NCBI GenBank assembly: GCA_963777975.1
Contig: CAVZSO010000009.1
Coordinates: 186,001-250,000, forward strand
Source: CSP1-4 sp963777975
GTDB taxonomy: Bacteria > Chloroflexota > Limnocylindria > Limnocylindrales > CSP1-4
DNA: 64,000 bases
Direction of reading: 5' to 3'
Positions 32,938 through 41,387 of this stretch are shown here, piece after piece (the first letter of the stretch is position 1; each line of letters opens with the position of its first letter). The notes under the pieces were generated by a model that saw only the letters and a list, made by a program, of their open reading frames with translations, did no database searches and was not told the origin of the DNA. The translations under genes and the position numbers were made by a program.

Positions 32938-33354
32938 ATGCGCCTTGAGCTGACCCGCCGCGCCGACTACGGCATCCGCGCCATGATCGCCATCGCCCGC
33001 GCCGCGCCGGATGCGCCCCTGAGCGCCCCGCGCATCGCCGAGTCGATGGCGATCCCGGTGCGCTTTCTGCCGCAGGTGATGGCCGACCTGTCGCGCGTCG
33101 GGCTGGTCGACGCGACCGCCGGTCGACGTGGCGGCTATCGACTCGGTCGAGCTGCCCGCGCCATCAGCGTGCTCGAGATCATCGAGGCACTCGAGGGCGA
33201 CGCGCGGCGCCGACAGTGCGTCCTGCGCGCCGCCCCGTGCGGCCGAGACGGCCACTGCGACGTGCACGCGGTCTTCGCCGACGCCCAAGACGCGTTACTC
33301 GGTCAATTCCAGGCTGCCCGCCTGTCGGACCTGGCCGGCCCGGGCCGCGGCTGA
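32938..33354 (+). CDS. Rrf2-family regulator with three cysteines (NsrR/IscR-like)
   Basis: A 138-residue winged-helix protein starting MRLELTRRADYGIRAMIAIARA. The recognition region is LSAPRIAESMAIPVRFLPQVMADLSRVGLV and the wing is GRRGGYRLGRAARAISV. The cluster loop RQCVLRAAPCGRDGHC has three cysteines spaced C-x6-C-x5-C, suitable for an iron-sulfur cluster. NsrR members sense NO and control nitrite/NO genes. It is divergent from the copper nitrite reductase, which fits. An upstream ATG at 32911 would add nine residues. Confidence 0.85.
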   Translation: MRLELTRRADYGIRAMIAIARAAPDAPLSAPRIAESMAIPVRFLPQVMADLSRVGLVDATAGRRGGYRLGRAARAISVLEIIEALEGDARRRQCVLRAAPCGRDGHCDVHAVFADAQDALLGQFQAARLSDLAGPGRG

Positions 33355-33441
33355 CCGCACTCGTCGGCCGGCGCGCCGGGCAATGGCGCAACCGCTGATG
33401 AGGGCCCCCGGGCTTCGGCGACGACCTCGAGCCGGCACCGA

Positions 33442-33447
33442 TACACT
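33442..33447 (+). promoter_or_regulatory. TACACT -10 box before the YtcJ-like gene
   Basis: CGATACACT ends 8 nt before the ATG at 33456; no ribosome site. Confidence 0.45.
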
Positions 33448-33455
33448 CCGGCGCC

Positions 33456-35096
33456 ATGACCGCCAGCGCCGACGTGATCCTTCATGGAGGTCGCGTCCAT
33501 ACCGTCGACGAGTCCCGCCCGACCGCGGAGGCGGTCGCCGTACGGGGCGGCCGTATCGTCGCTGTCGGCTCCGACGCGGACGTCCTGGTGGCCGCCGGTC
33601 CCCGCACGCGGCGCATCGACCTGCGAGGTCGGACGCTGCTGCCCGGCTTTCAGGACGCGCACGTGCACACCATCACGAGCGCGCTCGATCGGCTGCGCTG
33701 CGACCTGACGGTCTCCGACGACGCCGCCACGTACCTGGAGTTGATCCGCGCCTACGCTGCCGCGCACCCGGAGCGACCGGCCATCCTGGGCGGCGGTTGG
33801 AGCATGACGGCGTTCCCACATGGGACGCCGGATCGCGCACTCCTCGATGCCATCGTTCCCGACCGCCCCGTCGCCCTCGACAATCGAGACGGGCACGGCA
33901 CCTGGGTCAACTCGAAGGCCTTCGAGCTGGCGGGCATGGACGACGACACGCCGGAACCGGCTCGCGGACGCATCGAGCGACGAGCTGACGGGTCGCTCCA
34001 GGGCACGCTCCACGAGGGCGCTTCCGACCTCGTCTGGGACGCCTTGCCGAAGCCCGAACCGGACGACTGGCTGGAGGCCGCTCGGATCGGGCAGCGCGAG
34101 CTCCTGGGTTACGGCATCACGGCCTGGCAGGACGCGAGCGGATACGACAACGACCTGTTCGCCTATCGACACCTGGCCGAGACGGGCGAGCTGGTCGCCC
34201 ATGTGATCACGACGCAACGCTGGTCGCGACAGCACGGACTCGAGCAGCTCGAGGGGCTCATCGACACGAGCCGGGACCTGGCCATCGGCCGGTTACGGGC
34301 TGACCGGATCAAGATCCTGCTGGATGGCATCGTCGAGAACTACACGGCCGCCATGCTCGAGCCGTATCTCGACGAGGACGGCCGACCAACCACGAATCGC
34401 GGCATGTACTACATCGATATCGAGGTCGTCCGGGAGGCGGTCCGACTGGTCGACCGGGCGGGCCTGCACGTGCACATCCACACCATCGGTGACCGCGCCG
34501 TCCGCGATGCCCTCGATGCCATCGAGCGCGCCGCCGCCGTCAACGCGGCCTGGGATCGGCGACCGACGCTGGCGCACATCCAGATCGTGCACCCGGTCGA
34601 CATCCCGCGCTTCGCGGCTCTGGGCGTCGTCGCCAACGGACAGCCCTACTGGGCGTTGGACGAGGAGCAGATGGGCAGCATGAACATGCCCTTCCTGGGC
34701 GAGGAGCGCAGTGCCTGGCAGTACCCCTTTGCGTCGCTCCTGCGATCGGGCGCCCGGCTGGCATTCGGCAGCGACTGGTCCGTCTCGACCGCCGACCCCC
34801 TGCAGGAGATCGAAGTCGCCGTTCGGCGTGTGTCGCCGGACCATCGCGACGCGGAGCCCTTCCTGCCCGACGAACGGATCTCGCTCGAGGCGGCCGTCCA
34901 CGCTTTCACGCAGGGGGCGGCCTATGTCAACGGTCTCGAGGCCGAGACGGGCAGCATCACCGTCGGCAAGCTGGCCGACCTCATCGTCCTCGATCGCGAC
35001 CTCTTCGCCCCCGAGGTCTTCCCCGCGGACGCCCGCGTCCTGCTGACGATGGTCGAGGGCGAGGCCGTCGTCGAGGATGCCGCGCTGGAGGCTTGA
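33456..35096 (+). CDS. YtcJ-like amidohydrolase (amidohydrolase_3 family)
   Basis: A 546-residue enzyme. The N-terminal beta domain (ILHGGRVHTVDESRP) leads to the metal motif GFQDAHVHTI (H-x-H). Then come RIKILLDGIVENYTAAM (Lys position), GLHVHIHTIGDRAV (His), LAHIQIVHP (His) and FGSDWSVSTADP (Asp). Closing IVLDRDLF and TMVEGEAVVEDA complete the beta sandwich. YtcJ-like proteins hydrolyse amide or formamide-type bonds; substrate not predictable. Length is usual for the family. Confidence 0.9.
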   Translation: MTASADVILHGGRVHTVDESRPTAEAVAVRGGRIVAVGSDADVLVAAGPRTRRIDLRGRTLLPGFQDAHVHTITSALDRLRCDLTVSDDAATYLELIRAYAAAHPERPAILGGGWSMTAFPHGTPDRALLDAIVPDRPVALDNRDGHGTWVNSKAFELAGMDDDTPEPARGRIERRADGSLQGTLHEGASDLVWDALPKPEPDDWLEAARIGQRELLGYGITAWQDASGYDNDLFAYRHLAETGELVAHVITTQRWSRQHGLEQLEGLIDTSRDLAIGRLRADRIKILLDGIVENYTAAMLEPYLDEDGRPTTNRGMYYIDIEVVREAVRLVDRAGLHVHIHTIGDRAVRDALDAIERAAAVNAAWDRRPTLAHIQIVHPVDIPRFAALGVVANGQPYWALDEEQMGSMNMPFLGEERSAWQYPFASLLRSGARLAFGSDWSVSTADPLQEIEVAVRRVSPDHRDAEPFLPDERISLEAAVHAFTQGAAYVNGLEAETGSITVGKLADLIVLDRDLFAPEVFPADARVLLTMVEGEAVVEDAALEA

Positions 35097-35099
35097 CGC

Positions 35100-36140
35100 T
35101 CAGGCGACTCGGTCGCGCGTGATGTCGGCGACCGTGGGACAGCCGAGCAGAGCCATGGCCGTGGTCGTCTCGGCTCGAAGGATCTCGACCGCGCGGGCGA
35201 CGCCGGCCTCACCGGCAGCCGCCAGGGCGTACAGGAAGGGCCGGCCGATGAAGACGCCCCGGGCGCCGAGGGCGAGTGCCGTGACGACGTCGGTGCCGCG
35301 CCGAACGCCGCCGTCGAGATAGACCTCGGCGCGTCCCTCGACCGCCTGGACGATCGGCTCGAGGGCATCGATGGTCGCCGCCACGCGGTCGAGCTGGCGT
35401 CCCCCGTGATTGGAAACGACGACCGCGTTCGCCCCGTGCTCGACGGCCAGTCGGCCATCGCCGGGCGAGAGGATGCCCTTGATCACCAGCGGCAGCGGGG
35501 TCAACGAGCGCAGCCAGTCGACATCCGACCAGGTCATCGATGGATCCAGCTCCTCACCGACGAAGGCGGCATGGCCGGAGGCGCCCCCGATGTCGGCGAC
35601 GTTGCCAAGCGGGCCGGGATCGCGCAGTGGATGGCGCATCTCGCGCGCGCGATAGCCTGGCCGCGGCAGGTCGACGGTCAGCATGATGGCGGCATAGCCG
35701 GCTTCAGTGGCGCGCGCCACCAGTTCCAGGGACCGCCCGCGATCCCGCTGGAGATAGAGCTGGAACCACCGGCTGCCGCGGCCGACCGAGGCGACCGTCT
35801 CGAGCGATCGATTGGAGAGGGTGCTGAGGGCGTAGACCAGGCCTTCCCGACCCGCCACCCGCGCGGGCACGACTTCGCCCTCGCGATGGGCGAGTCCCTG
35901 GAGCGCGGTCGGTGCGATGCCGATGGGCAACGAGACCCGGGTGCCCAGCATCGTCGTCGAGGGATCCACGCCGGAGACGTCGTGCAGCACCCGCGGCCAC
36001 AGCACGCGGCGGCCGAAGGCGGCCTCGTTCTCCCGCAACGTGCGCTCGTCCCAGGAGCCGCCCGCGTAGTAGCCGAAGGCCTCGGGAGAGAGGGCCGCCT
36101 CGGCGAGCGGCTCGAAGTCGGCGAGGGCTTGGACATCCAT
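35100..36140 (-). CDS. FMN-dependent alpha-hydroxy-acid oxidase/dehydrogenase
   Basis: A 346-residue TIM barrel of the lactate/glycolate oxidase family. FMN and substrate residues are visible in SLPIGIAPTALQGLAHREGE, FQLYLQRDRG (Tyr), PLVIKGILSPGDGRLAVEHGANAVVVSNHGGRQLD (Lys; catalytic His in SNHGGRQLD) and VYLDGGVRRGTDVVTALALGA. Substrate is a 2-hydroxy acid, identity unknown. The start ATG overlaps the upstream decarboxylase stop (TGATG), so the two proteins are made together and may act in one pathway. Confidence 0.9.
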   Translation of the reverse strand: MDVQALADFEPLAEAALSPEAFGYYAGGSWDERTLRENEAAFGRRVLWPRVLHDVSGVDPSTTMLGTRVSLPIGIAPTALQGLAHREGEVVPARVAGREGLVYALSTLSNRSLETVASVGRGSRWFQLYLQRDRGRSLELVARATEAGYAAIMLTVDLPRPGYRAREMRHPLRDPGPLGNVADIGGASGHAAFVGEELDPSMTWSDVDWLRSLTPLPLVIKGILSPGDGRLAVEHGANAVVVSNHGGRQLDRVAATIDALEPIVQAVEGRAEVYLDGGVRRGTDVVTALALGARGVFIGRPFLYALAAAGEAGVARAVEILRAETTTAMALLGCPTVADITRDRVA

Positions 36141-37444
36141 CAGTCGGTCCCCACCCCGGCTGACCCGCTCGTCGGTGTCCGCTCGAGGAAGTCGGCCGAC
36201 GCCAGTGGGCGAAGGCAATGGGTCATCGACATCGCCTGCTCGTAGCCGCCCGCGTTGAGCAGCGCCACGATGTCGCCTTCCCGGACAGGCGGCAGGAGGT
36301 AGTCCTCGACGAACACGTCACCGGCCTCGTTGATATGGCCGGCGACCGTGACCGCGTCCGTCCGTGGCGCGTCGGCGGCTCGGCACAGGACCACCTCCTG
36401 CGCGAAGCGGTAGATGAACCAGGAGCAGAAGACGTTCCAGCCGCTGTCCAGACCGACGAAACGGACACCGGCCCGATCCTCGACGGTGACCACCTCGGCC
36501 AGAAGGACGGCGGCGTCCTTGACCAACAGGTCGCCCGGCTCGAAGCCCACAGTGACGCCCATCGGACCGAGGTGGCGAGCGACGACGGTCATGTAGGCAT
36601 CGAGATCGACGGCTTCCTCGGACTGACGCGCGACACGGCCGATGCCGCCGCCGACGTTGACCTCGGTCAGCACGTGACCGGCCGCCTCCAGCCGACCGGC
36701 CAGGGGAACGACCGCCGCCAGCGCCGCCTCGAACGTGGCCAGCCCATCGGCCAGCCAGCCGGACCCGGCATGGAAGTGGAGCGTGTCGACGACCAGGTCA
36801 TGTCGCCGCAGGGCCGCCAGTGCGTCATCGAGTCGATCGGCCGTGATGCCCAGCTTGGTCGGACGTGATCCCGCGTAGGCGAGCCCGTCGTTGTAGCCGG
36901 CACCGATCATCGGGTTCACACGCAGGCCGACGGTCGAGCCCGGCGCCCGGCGCCCGACTCGCTCGACCTGGCTGACGGCATCGAGGTTGATATGCACGCC
37001 GGCACCGAGGATGACATCGAGGTCTCGCTCCGAGGAGTTCGTCCCGGTATAGGAGATCTCGGCGGCCGCCCAGCCTTCGGCAAGCGCCAGCTCGACCTCG
37101 CCCGGCGAACAGGCGTCGATGCCGACGCATCCCGGTTCACCCGCGCGGCCCAGCCCGCGGAGGGCGGCCAGGACCTCCGGTTCCCGGTTGGCCTTGAGGG
37201 CGAAACGAAGGTGGTGTTCGAGGTCAGCGCGCTCAGCGGCAGCGTGTACGGCCCGCCCGTTCTCACGGACACGCTCGAGGTCATAGACGAAGCGCGGCGT
37301 GCCACCCGCGCGGGCCAACGACTCCGCGTCTCGGCCGGCGATGATCAGGCGCCCCTCGACGGCGTCGAGGCCAGGTCGCCGCCACCAGTCGGGCGCGGCC
37401 ATCGGGGGGCCAGGCCGTATCGGAGTCGACGTCGTCGAAGCCAT
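36140..37444 (-). CDS. PLP-dependent decarboxylase, DapDC/ODC fold type III, atypical active site
   Basis: A 434-residue alanine-racemase-fold enzyme of the LysA/ornithine decarboxylase family. The PLP Lys is in LRFALKANREPEV, the catalytic His region in DTLHFHAGSGW, the Gly loop in VNVGGGIG and the phosphate contact in FEPGD. The second catalytic motif, normally GPxCESxD with the essential Cys, reads GHINEAGDVFVEDYLLP, and the tail has LLNAGGYEQAMSM. The Cys is thus replaced, so neither standard DAP decarboxylase nor racemase activity can be assumed. Coupled to the FMN oxidase gene. A TACGCT box lies 8 nt before the ATG. Confidence 0.85.
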   Translation of the reverse strand: MASTTSTPIRPGPPMAAPDWWRRPGLDAVEGRLIIAGRDAESLARAGGTPRFVYDLERVRENGRAVHAAAERADLEHHLRFALKANREPEVLAALRGLGRAGEPGCVGIDACSPGEVELALAEGWAAAEISYTGTNSSERDLDVILGAGVHINLDAVSQVERVGRRAPGSTVGLRVNPMIGAGYNDGLAYAGSRPTKLGITADRLDDALAALRRHDLVVDTLHFHAGSGWLADGLATFEAALAAVVPLAGRLEAAGHVLTEVNVGGGIGRVARQSEEAVDLDAYMTVVARHLGPMGVTVGFEPGDLLVKDAAVLLAEVVTVEDRAGVRFVGLDSGWNVFCSWFIYRFAQEVVLCRAADAPRTDAVTVAGHINEAGDVFVEDYLLPPVREGDIVALLNAGGYEQAMSMTHCLRPLASADFLERTPTSGSAGVGTD

Positions 37445-37452
37445 CGCTGTCC

Positions 37453-37458
37453 AGCGTA
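37453..37458 (-). promoter_or_regulatory. TACGCT -10 box of the decarboxylase-oxidase operon
   Basis: GGCTACGCT on the minus strand is followed by 8 nt and the ATG at 37444; no ribosome site. Confidence 0.45.
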
Positions 37459-37523
37459 GCCGAACCCGTGACCGACCCGTCGGCTACCATCTCGGCGCAG
37501 GTCACGAACTGCGGAGGAGAGGC

Positions 37524-38524
37524 ATGGATCGGCAGCTCGGCGCGGCACACCTGGCGCAGGGCATCGGGAGTTTCTGGCGCTCCCTGTTCGCCGAACGAAG
37601 CGAGGCCTGAGTCGCCGACCCGCCGCTTCCGACTCGACCGGCCGCTCGACCTGGCCGCCACGCTGGCGCCGCTCCGCCATGGCACCACCGACCCGACCAT
37701 CCGGATCTTCGGGCGCACCGAGGTCCTGCGGGCGACCCTGAGTCCCGAAGGACCGACGAGCGAACATCTGCGCCACATGGGCGATGAGGTCGAGGTCGAG
37801 GCCTGGGGACCAGGCGCCGACTGGGCAATCGAGCACGCACCCGAGCTGATCGGTGAGACCGACGATCCGACCGCGCTGCACCCGCAGCATCGCGTCATCG
37901 CCGACCTCGCGCGGCGGCTGTCCAGGCGTCCGGCTGGGCCGCTCGGAGGCCGCCTTCGAGGCGCTCGTGCCGGCGATCCTGGAGCAGAAGATCACGGGCC
38001 TCGAGGCGGTCCGGGTGCGCCGACGGATGGTCATCGCGTTCGGCGAGCCGGCGCCCGGACCGACGAAGATCGTTGCCGGCCTGCATCTGCCGCCGGCGCC
38101 GGCTCGCCTGGCGGCGCTGGCCTACTTCGACCTGCATCCCCTGGGCCTCGAGCGACGGCGCGCAGAAGTCATCATCCGGTCGGCTGGTCGCGCTGCCGCC
38201 ATCGATCGGCTGGCGACCATCGATCCGGCGGAGGCCCGATCACGGCTCGAGCGGCTGCCCGGCATCGGCCCGTGGACGGCGGCGGAGGTGGCGCGCGTGG
38301 CCTGGGGAGACCCCGACGCCCTGAGCGTCGGCGACTACCACATCCCCAACCTGGTCGCGTTCGCGCTGGCCGGCGAGCCGCGCGGCGACGACGCGCGGAT
38401 GCTCGAGCTCCTGGAGCCCTATCGCGGCCAGCGGGGCCGCGTCCAGCGCCTGCTCGAGCTCTCCGGCATGAGCGCGCCACGGTACGGGCCACGGAGGCCG
38501 CCGCGCGCGATCGGGGCCATCTGA
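37524..38524 (+). CDS. AlkA-like DNA-3-methyladenine glycosylase (two apparent frameshifts)
   Basis: The C-terminal frame (to 38524) has the HhH-GPD signature: LVPAILEQKITGLEAV, LPGIGPWTAAEVARVAWGDPDAL and the catalytic Asp in VGDYHIPN. The N-terminal frame has SPTRRFRLDRPLDLAATLAPL and FGRTEVLRATL, an AlkA N-domain, but no start codon of its own. Removing one T at about 37608 joins it to an ATG at 37524 with a strong GGAGGAGAGG ribosome site. Removing one A at 37924 joins the two main parts (RRLSGVRLGRSEAAFEAL). Corrected length 332 residues. It removes alkylated bases from DNA. Alternatively the first 28 codons (37524-37610) are a separate microprotein. Confidence 0.78.
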
Positions 38525-38534
38525 AGCGCGACGG

Positions 38535-39344
38535 TCAGCCGGCGGTGAGCCAGACAGGATCGCCCGGCTGGACGCCAAGGTCGGCCGCCGCGCTCGCCTC
38601 GAATCGGATGACGGCCATCCATCCCCAGGCATCGACGAGGATGCCGTACGCACCCGGCTCGACCTGGCCGTAGGACGTGATCCGATGTGCGCGGGCCGTT
38701 CGGCCGGCGGTGCTGATCTCGAGCTGCGACGACTGATCAAGCTCCGCTGAGGCGAGATGCGAAGGGCGGACGTTGAGGCGCACGTTCCCGAACCGGTCCG
38801 TGTCGAGGACCTCGCACACGATCCGGCCATGCTCGACCTCTGGCTCGGCGATCCGTACTTCGACGAGTTCATCGGCTGCGACGGGCGACCCCAGGACACC
38901 CAGGTCCATGCCCATAGCGAGGTGCGCGGCGGCCGGCGCGAAGACATCACGGCCATGGAAGACATCAGAGATCGGCGTCAGGACGACGTCGGGAGACGTG
39001 ATCGTGACAGCGCGAGCGATGCCCCCGTCCGCCCGCCAGGCGACGGAGAGCAGGCCGTTGTTGGGACCGACAAGGCAGCGGCCACCGGTCGTTTCGACGG
39101 CGATCGGGAGACGGGCCGTACCGACGCCTGGATCGACGACCGCGAGGCCGACGGCGTCGACCGGCGCGAAGCGCAGGCACTCGGCCAGGATGAGCCCGCC
39201 GCCGCGGATGTCGTGAGGGGCGACGCCGTGCGAGATGTCGATGACTTGCGATTGTGGTGCGATCCGAGCGATGACCGCATGGCAGACACCGACGAACTCA
39301 TCGCGCAGGCCAAGGTCCGACACGAACACGACCGGCTTGCTCAT
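38535..39344 (-). CDS. SAM hydrolase (SAM-hydroxide adenosyltransferase, DUF62)
   Basis: A 269-residue member of the fluorinase/chlorinase superfamily. VFVSDLGLRDEFVG, VIDISHGVAPHDIRGGGLIL, VVDPGVGT and VGPNNGLLSVAW match the hydrolase branch; the catalytic Asp-Arg-His set is represented by SDLGLRDEF, VFHGRDVFAP and HG. The C-terminal barrel has DRFGNVRLN. It converts SAM to adenosine and methionine. GGAGGG lies upstream of the ATG at 39344 (a GTG one codon earlier is also possible). Confidence 0.9.
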   Translation of the reverse strand: MSKPVVFVSDLGLRDEFVGVCHAVIARIAPQSQVIDISHGVAPHDIRGGGLILAECLRFAPVDAVGLAVVDPGVGTARLPIAVETTGGRCLVGPNNGLLSVAWRADGGIARAVTITSPDVVLTPISDVFHGRDVFAPAAAHLAMGMDLGVLGSPVAADELVEVRIAEPEVEHGRIVCEVLDTDRFGNVRLNVRPSHLASAELDQSSQLEISTAGRTARAHRITSYGQVEPGAYGILVDAWGWMAVIRFEASAAADLGVQPGDPVWLTAG

Positions 39345-39462
39345 CACGACCCTCCGAAGCCTGCCCCCAAACGACTCCCGCCACGGTACGTCGGTCTCGG
39401 CCGCGCGTCGAGGTGTCAGTCGGTCACCGTCGGCAGGTCACAGCGCCGTCACATCGACGGCC

Positions 39463-39468
39463 TAGACT
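39463..39468 (+). promoter_or_regulatory. TAGACT -10 box before msrA
   Basis: GGCCTAGACT ends 6 nt before the ATG at 39475; leaderless-type arrangement. Confidence 0.45.
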
Positions 39469-39474
39469 GACGGC

Positions 39475-40143
39475 ATGCAATTCCTGTCTCGTCCCGCGTC
39501 CCTGCCCTCCCCTGATCACACCCTGCCCGGCCGCGCCGAGCCGATGCCGATCCCGGAGCGAAACGTCGTCAACGGCGCGTCGCTCGCGCCGCCGTGGCCG
39601 GACGGCACGCGCACGGCGGTCTTCGCACTGGGCTGCTTCTGGGGCGCCGAGAAGGCCTTCTGGTCGCTGCCCGGCGTGATCAGCACGGCCGTCGGCTATG
39701 CCGGCGGCACGACTCCCAATCCGACGTATCGAGAGGCGTGCTCTGGCATGACCGGACACGCCGAGTCCGTGCTCGTTGCCTACGACCCGAAGCGCGTCTC
39801 GTACGAGCAGCTGCTCAAGGTGTTCTGGGAGGATCACGACCCGACCCAGGGGATGCGTCAGGGCAACGATCAGGGCACCCAGTACCGCTCCGCGATCTAC
39901 GTCGACGGGCCTGAGCAGCTGGCCGCTGCCGAGGCTTCGCGCGACGCCTACCAGGCCAAGCTGTCTGCCGCGGGCTTCGGCACCATCACGACCGAGATCC
40001 GCGCCGACGTACCCTTCTACTACGCCGAGGACTACCACCAGCAGTACCTGGCCAAGAATCCCGGCGGCTATTGTCCGAATCACTCGACGGGCGTGATGCT
40101 CCCGGACGACTTCGTGGTCACCCCGCTGCAGTACGTGGACTGA
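39475..40143 (+). CDS. msrA: Peptide methionine sulfoxide reductase A
   Basis: A 222-residue MsrA. The active-site Cys lies in ALGCFWGAEKAFW, with SGMTGHAESVLVAYDP, VFWEDHDPTQGMRQGNDQGTQYRSAIY and YYAEDYHQQYLAKNPGGYC; the last Cys is the probable recycling residue. It repairs methionine-S-sulfoxide. The N-terminal 45 residues form an extension with no signal peptide. It is the cysteine form, not a selenoprotein. Confidence 0.94.
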   Translation: MQFLSRPASLPSPDHTLPGRAEPMPIPERNVVNGASLAPPWPDGTRTAVFALGCFWGAEKAFWSLPGVISTAVGYAGGTTPNPTYREACSGMTGHAESVLVAYDPKRVSYEQLLKVFWEDHDPTQGMRQGNDQGTQYRSAIYVDGPEQLAAAEASRDAYQAKLSAAGFGTITTEIRADVPFYYAEDYHQQYLAKNPGGYCPNHSTGVMLPDDFVVTPLQYVD

Positions 40144-40210
40144 CCGCCGGCCACAGTTCCGTTCGTGCGTCCGTCGCTTTGATGGCGCCCAACGACGACG
40201 ACGACGGACC

Positions 40211-41101
40211 ATGGATTCGGCCCAACCAATGCTCACGCTGAACAATGGCGTCGAACTGCCGGCCCTCGGGTTCGGCGTCTTCCAGACGCCCCCTGATGTC
40301 ACCCAAGCGGCGACGGAAGAGGCCATCCGCGCGGGCTACCGGCTGGTCGACACGGCAGCCTCATACCTGAACGAGCGCGAGGTGGGCGCCGCGATCGCAG
40401 CGAGCGGCATCGAGCGCTCCGAGCTGTTCGTCCAGACCAAGCTCTGGGTCAGCGACTACGGCTACGACGGAGCACTTCACGGCTTCGATGTCAGTACCCG
40501 AAAGCTCGGGCTCGATACGGTCGACCTCTACCTCCTCCACCAGCCGCTCCCACAGCATTTCGACAGCACCGTTGATGCCTACCGCGCCGCCGAGCGCCTG
40601 CTCGCGGAGGGTCGCGTCCGGGCGATCGGGGTATCCAACTTCAGCGCCGCGCACCTTGATGCCTTCCTGCCGCGAATCACGGTCGTGCCTGCGGTCAATC
40701 AAGTCGAGGTTCACCCGTACTACAACCAGCCGGCCCTGCGCGCCCTCCACGAGCGACTGGGCATCGCGACGCAGGCGTGGTCGCCGCTCGGCGGGGTATA
40801 CGTCTACCGACCGGGTGAGGCCACGAAGAACGCGCTCGACGACTCGACGATCTCAGCCATCGCTGCGAGGTACGGCAAGACCCCTGCGCAGGTCATCCTC
40901 CGCTGGCACTTGGACAGCGGCCGGTCGGCAGTTCCGAAGTCGGTCCGTCCGGAGCGGATCGCCGAGAACCTGTCGGTGTTCGACTTTGAGCTGACGCCAG
41001 AGGAGGTCGCGTCGATCGACGCGCTCGATACCGGAGTCCGAGGCGGACCTAACCAGGACGAGATCGACTTCCTGTCGTGGAACCGGACCATCCCCGAGTG
41101 A
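40211..41101 (+). CDS. Aldo/keto reductase
   Basis: A 296-residue (beta/alpha)8 NADPH enzyme. The catalytic tetrad is visible: LVDTAASY (Asp, Tyr), VQTKLWV (Lys) and YLLHQPLP (His). The NADPH loop is VPKSVRPERIAENLSVFDFEL. Close to bacterial 2,5-diketo-D-gluconate reductase-type AKR5 enzymes; substrate unknown. Its stop overlaps a GTG that begins a truncated dehydrogenase remnant. An internal ATG at 40229 is a possible alternative start. Confidence 0.93.
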   Translation: MDSAQPMLTLNNGVELPALGFGVFQTPPDVTQAATEEAIRAGYRLVDTAASYLNEREVGAAIAASGIERSELFVQTKLWVSDYGYDGALHGFDVSTRKLGLDTVDLYLLHQPLPQHFDSTVDAYRAAERLLAEGRVRAIGVSNFSAAHLDAFLPRITVVPAVNQVEVHPYYNQPALRALHERLGIATQAWSPLGGVYVYRPGEATKNALDDSTISAIAARYGKTPAQVILRWHLDSGRSAVPKSVRPERIAENLSVFDFELTPEEVASIDALDTGVRGGPNQDEIDFLSWNRTIPE

Positions 41102-41175
41102 CGAACGTCATCGTCGTCATCGGCGCTGGTCAGATCGGACAGGCCATCGCCAGACGGGTCAGTGTCGGCAGGCAC
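41098..41175 (+). pseudogene. Remnant of a short-chain dehydrogenase N-terminus
   Basis: A GTG overlapping the aldo/keto reductase stop opens TNVIVVIGAGQIGQAIARRVSVGRH, the first strand and glycine-rich NAD(P) loop of SDR-like enzymes. After about 26 codons the similarity ends abruptly and the rest of the frame is unstructured (PFLSSTWPRSIGL). The remainder of the dehydrogenase is missing, so this looks like a 3' deletion. About 210 nt of sequence without a recognisable gene separate it from the next gene. Confidence 0.55.
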
Positions 41176-41387
41176 CTTGATGAGATCGTCCATCTCACGC
41201 CTTTCCTCTCATCGACGTGGCCAAGATCGATCGGTCTCCGTTCTACCGCTCCTGATTTGGCTTCGCCAGAGTCGAAGGGCCCGAGTCACGCTCCCGGTAC
41301 CACCAGCTCGGTGATCTTGGCGCTGAGTACGCCTTCAACCCCCCCAGGTGCGAGGCCGCCCGCTACGATGACGCCGGAGGTGACCCG

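Noticed and set aside
37608..37610. TGA between the 28-codon ORF and the glycosylase as a Sec codon
   Set aside because: The glycosylase is in a different frame, so readthrough cannot join them; a one-base insertion explains the break better.
39475..40143. msrA as a selenoprotein
   Set aside because: The active site is encoded GCFWG with a normal cysteine codon.
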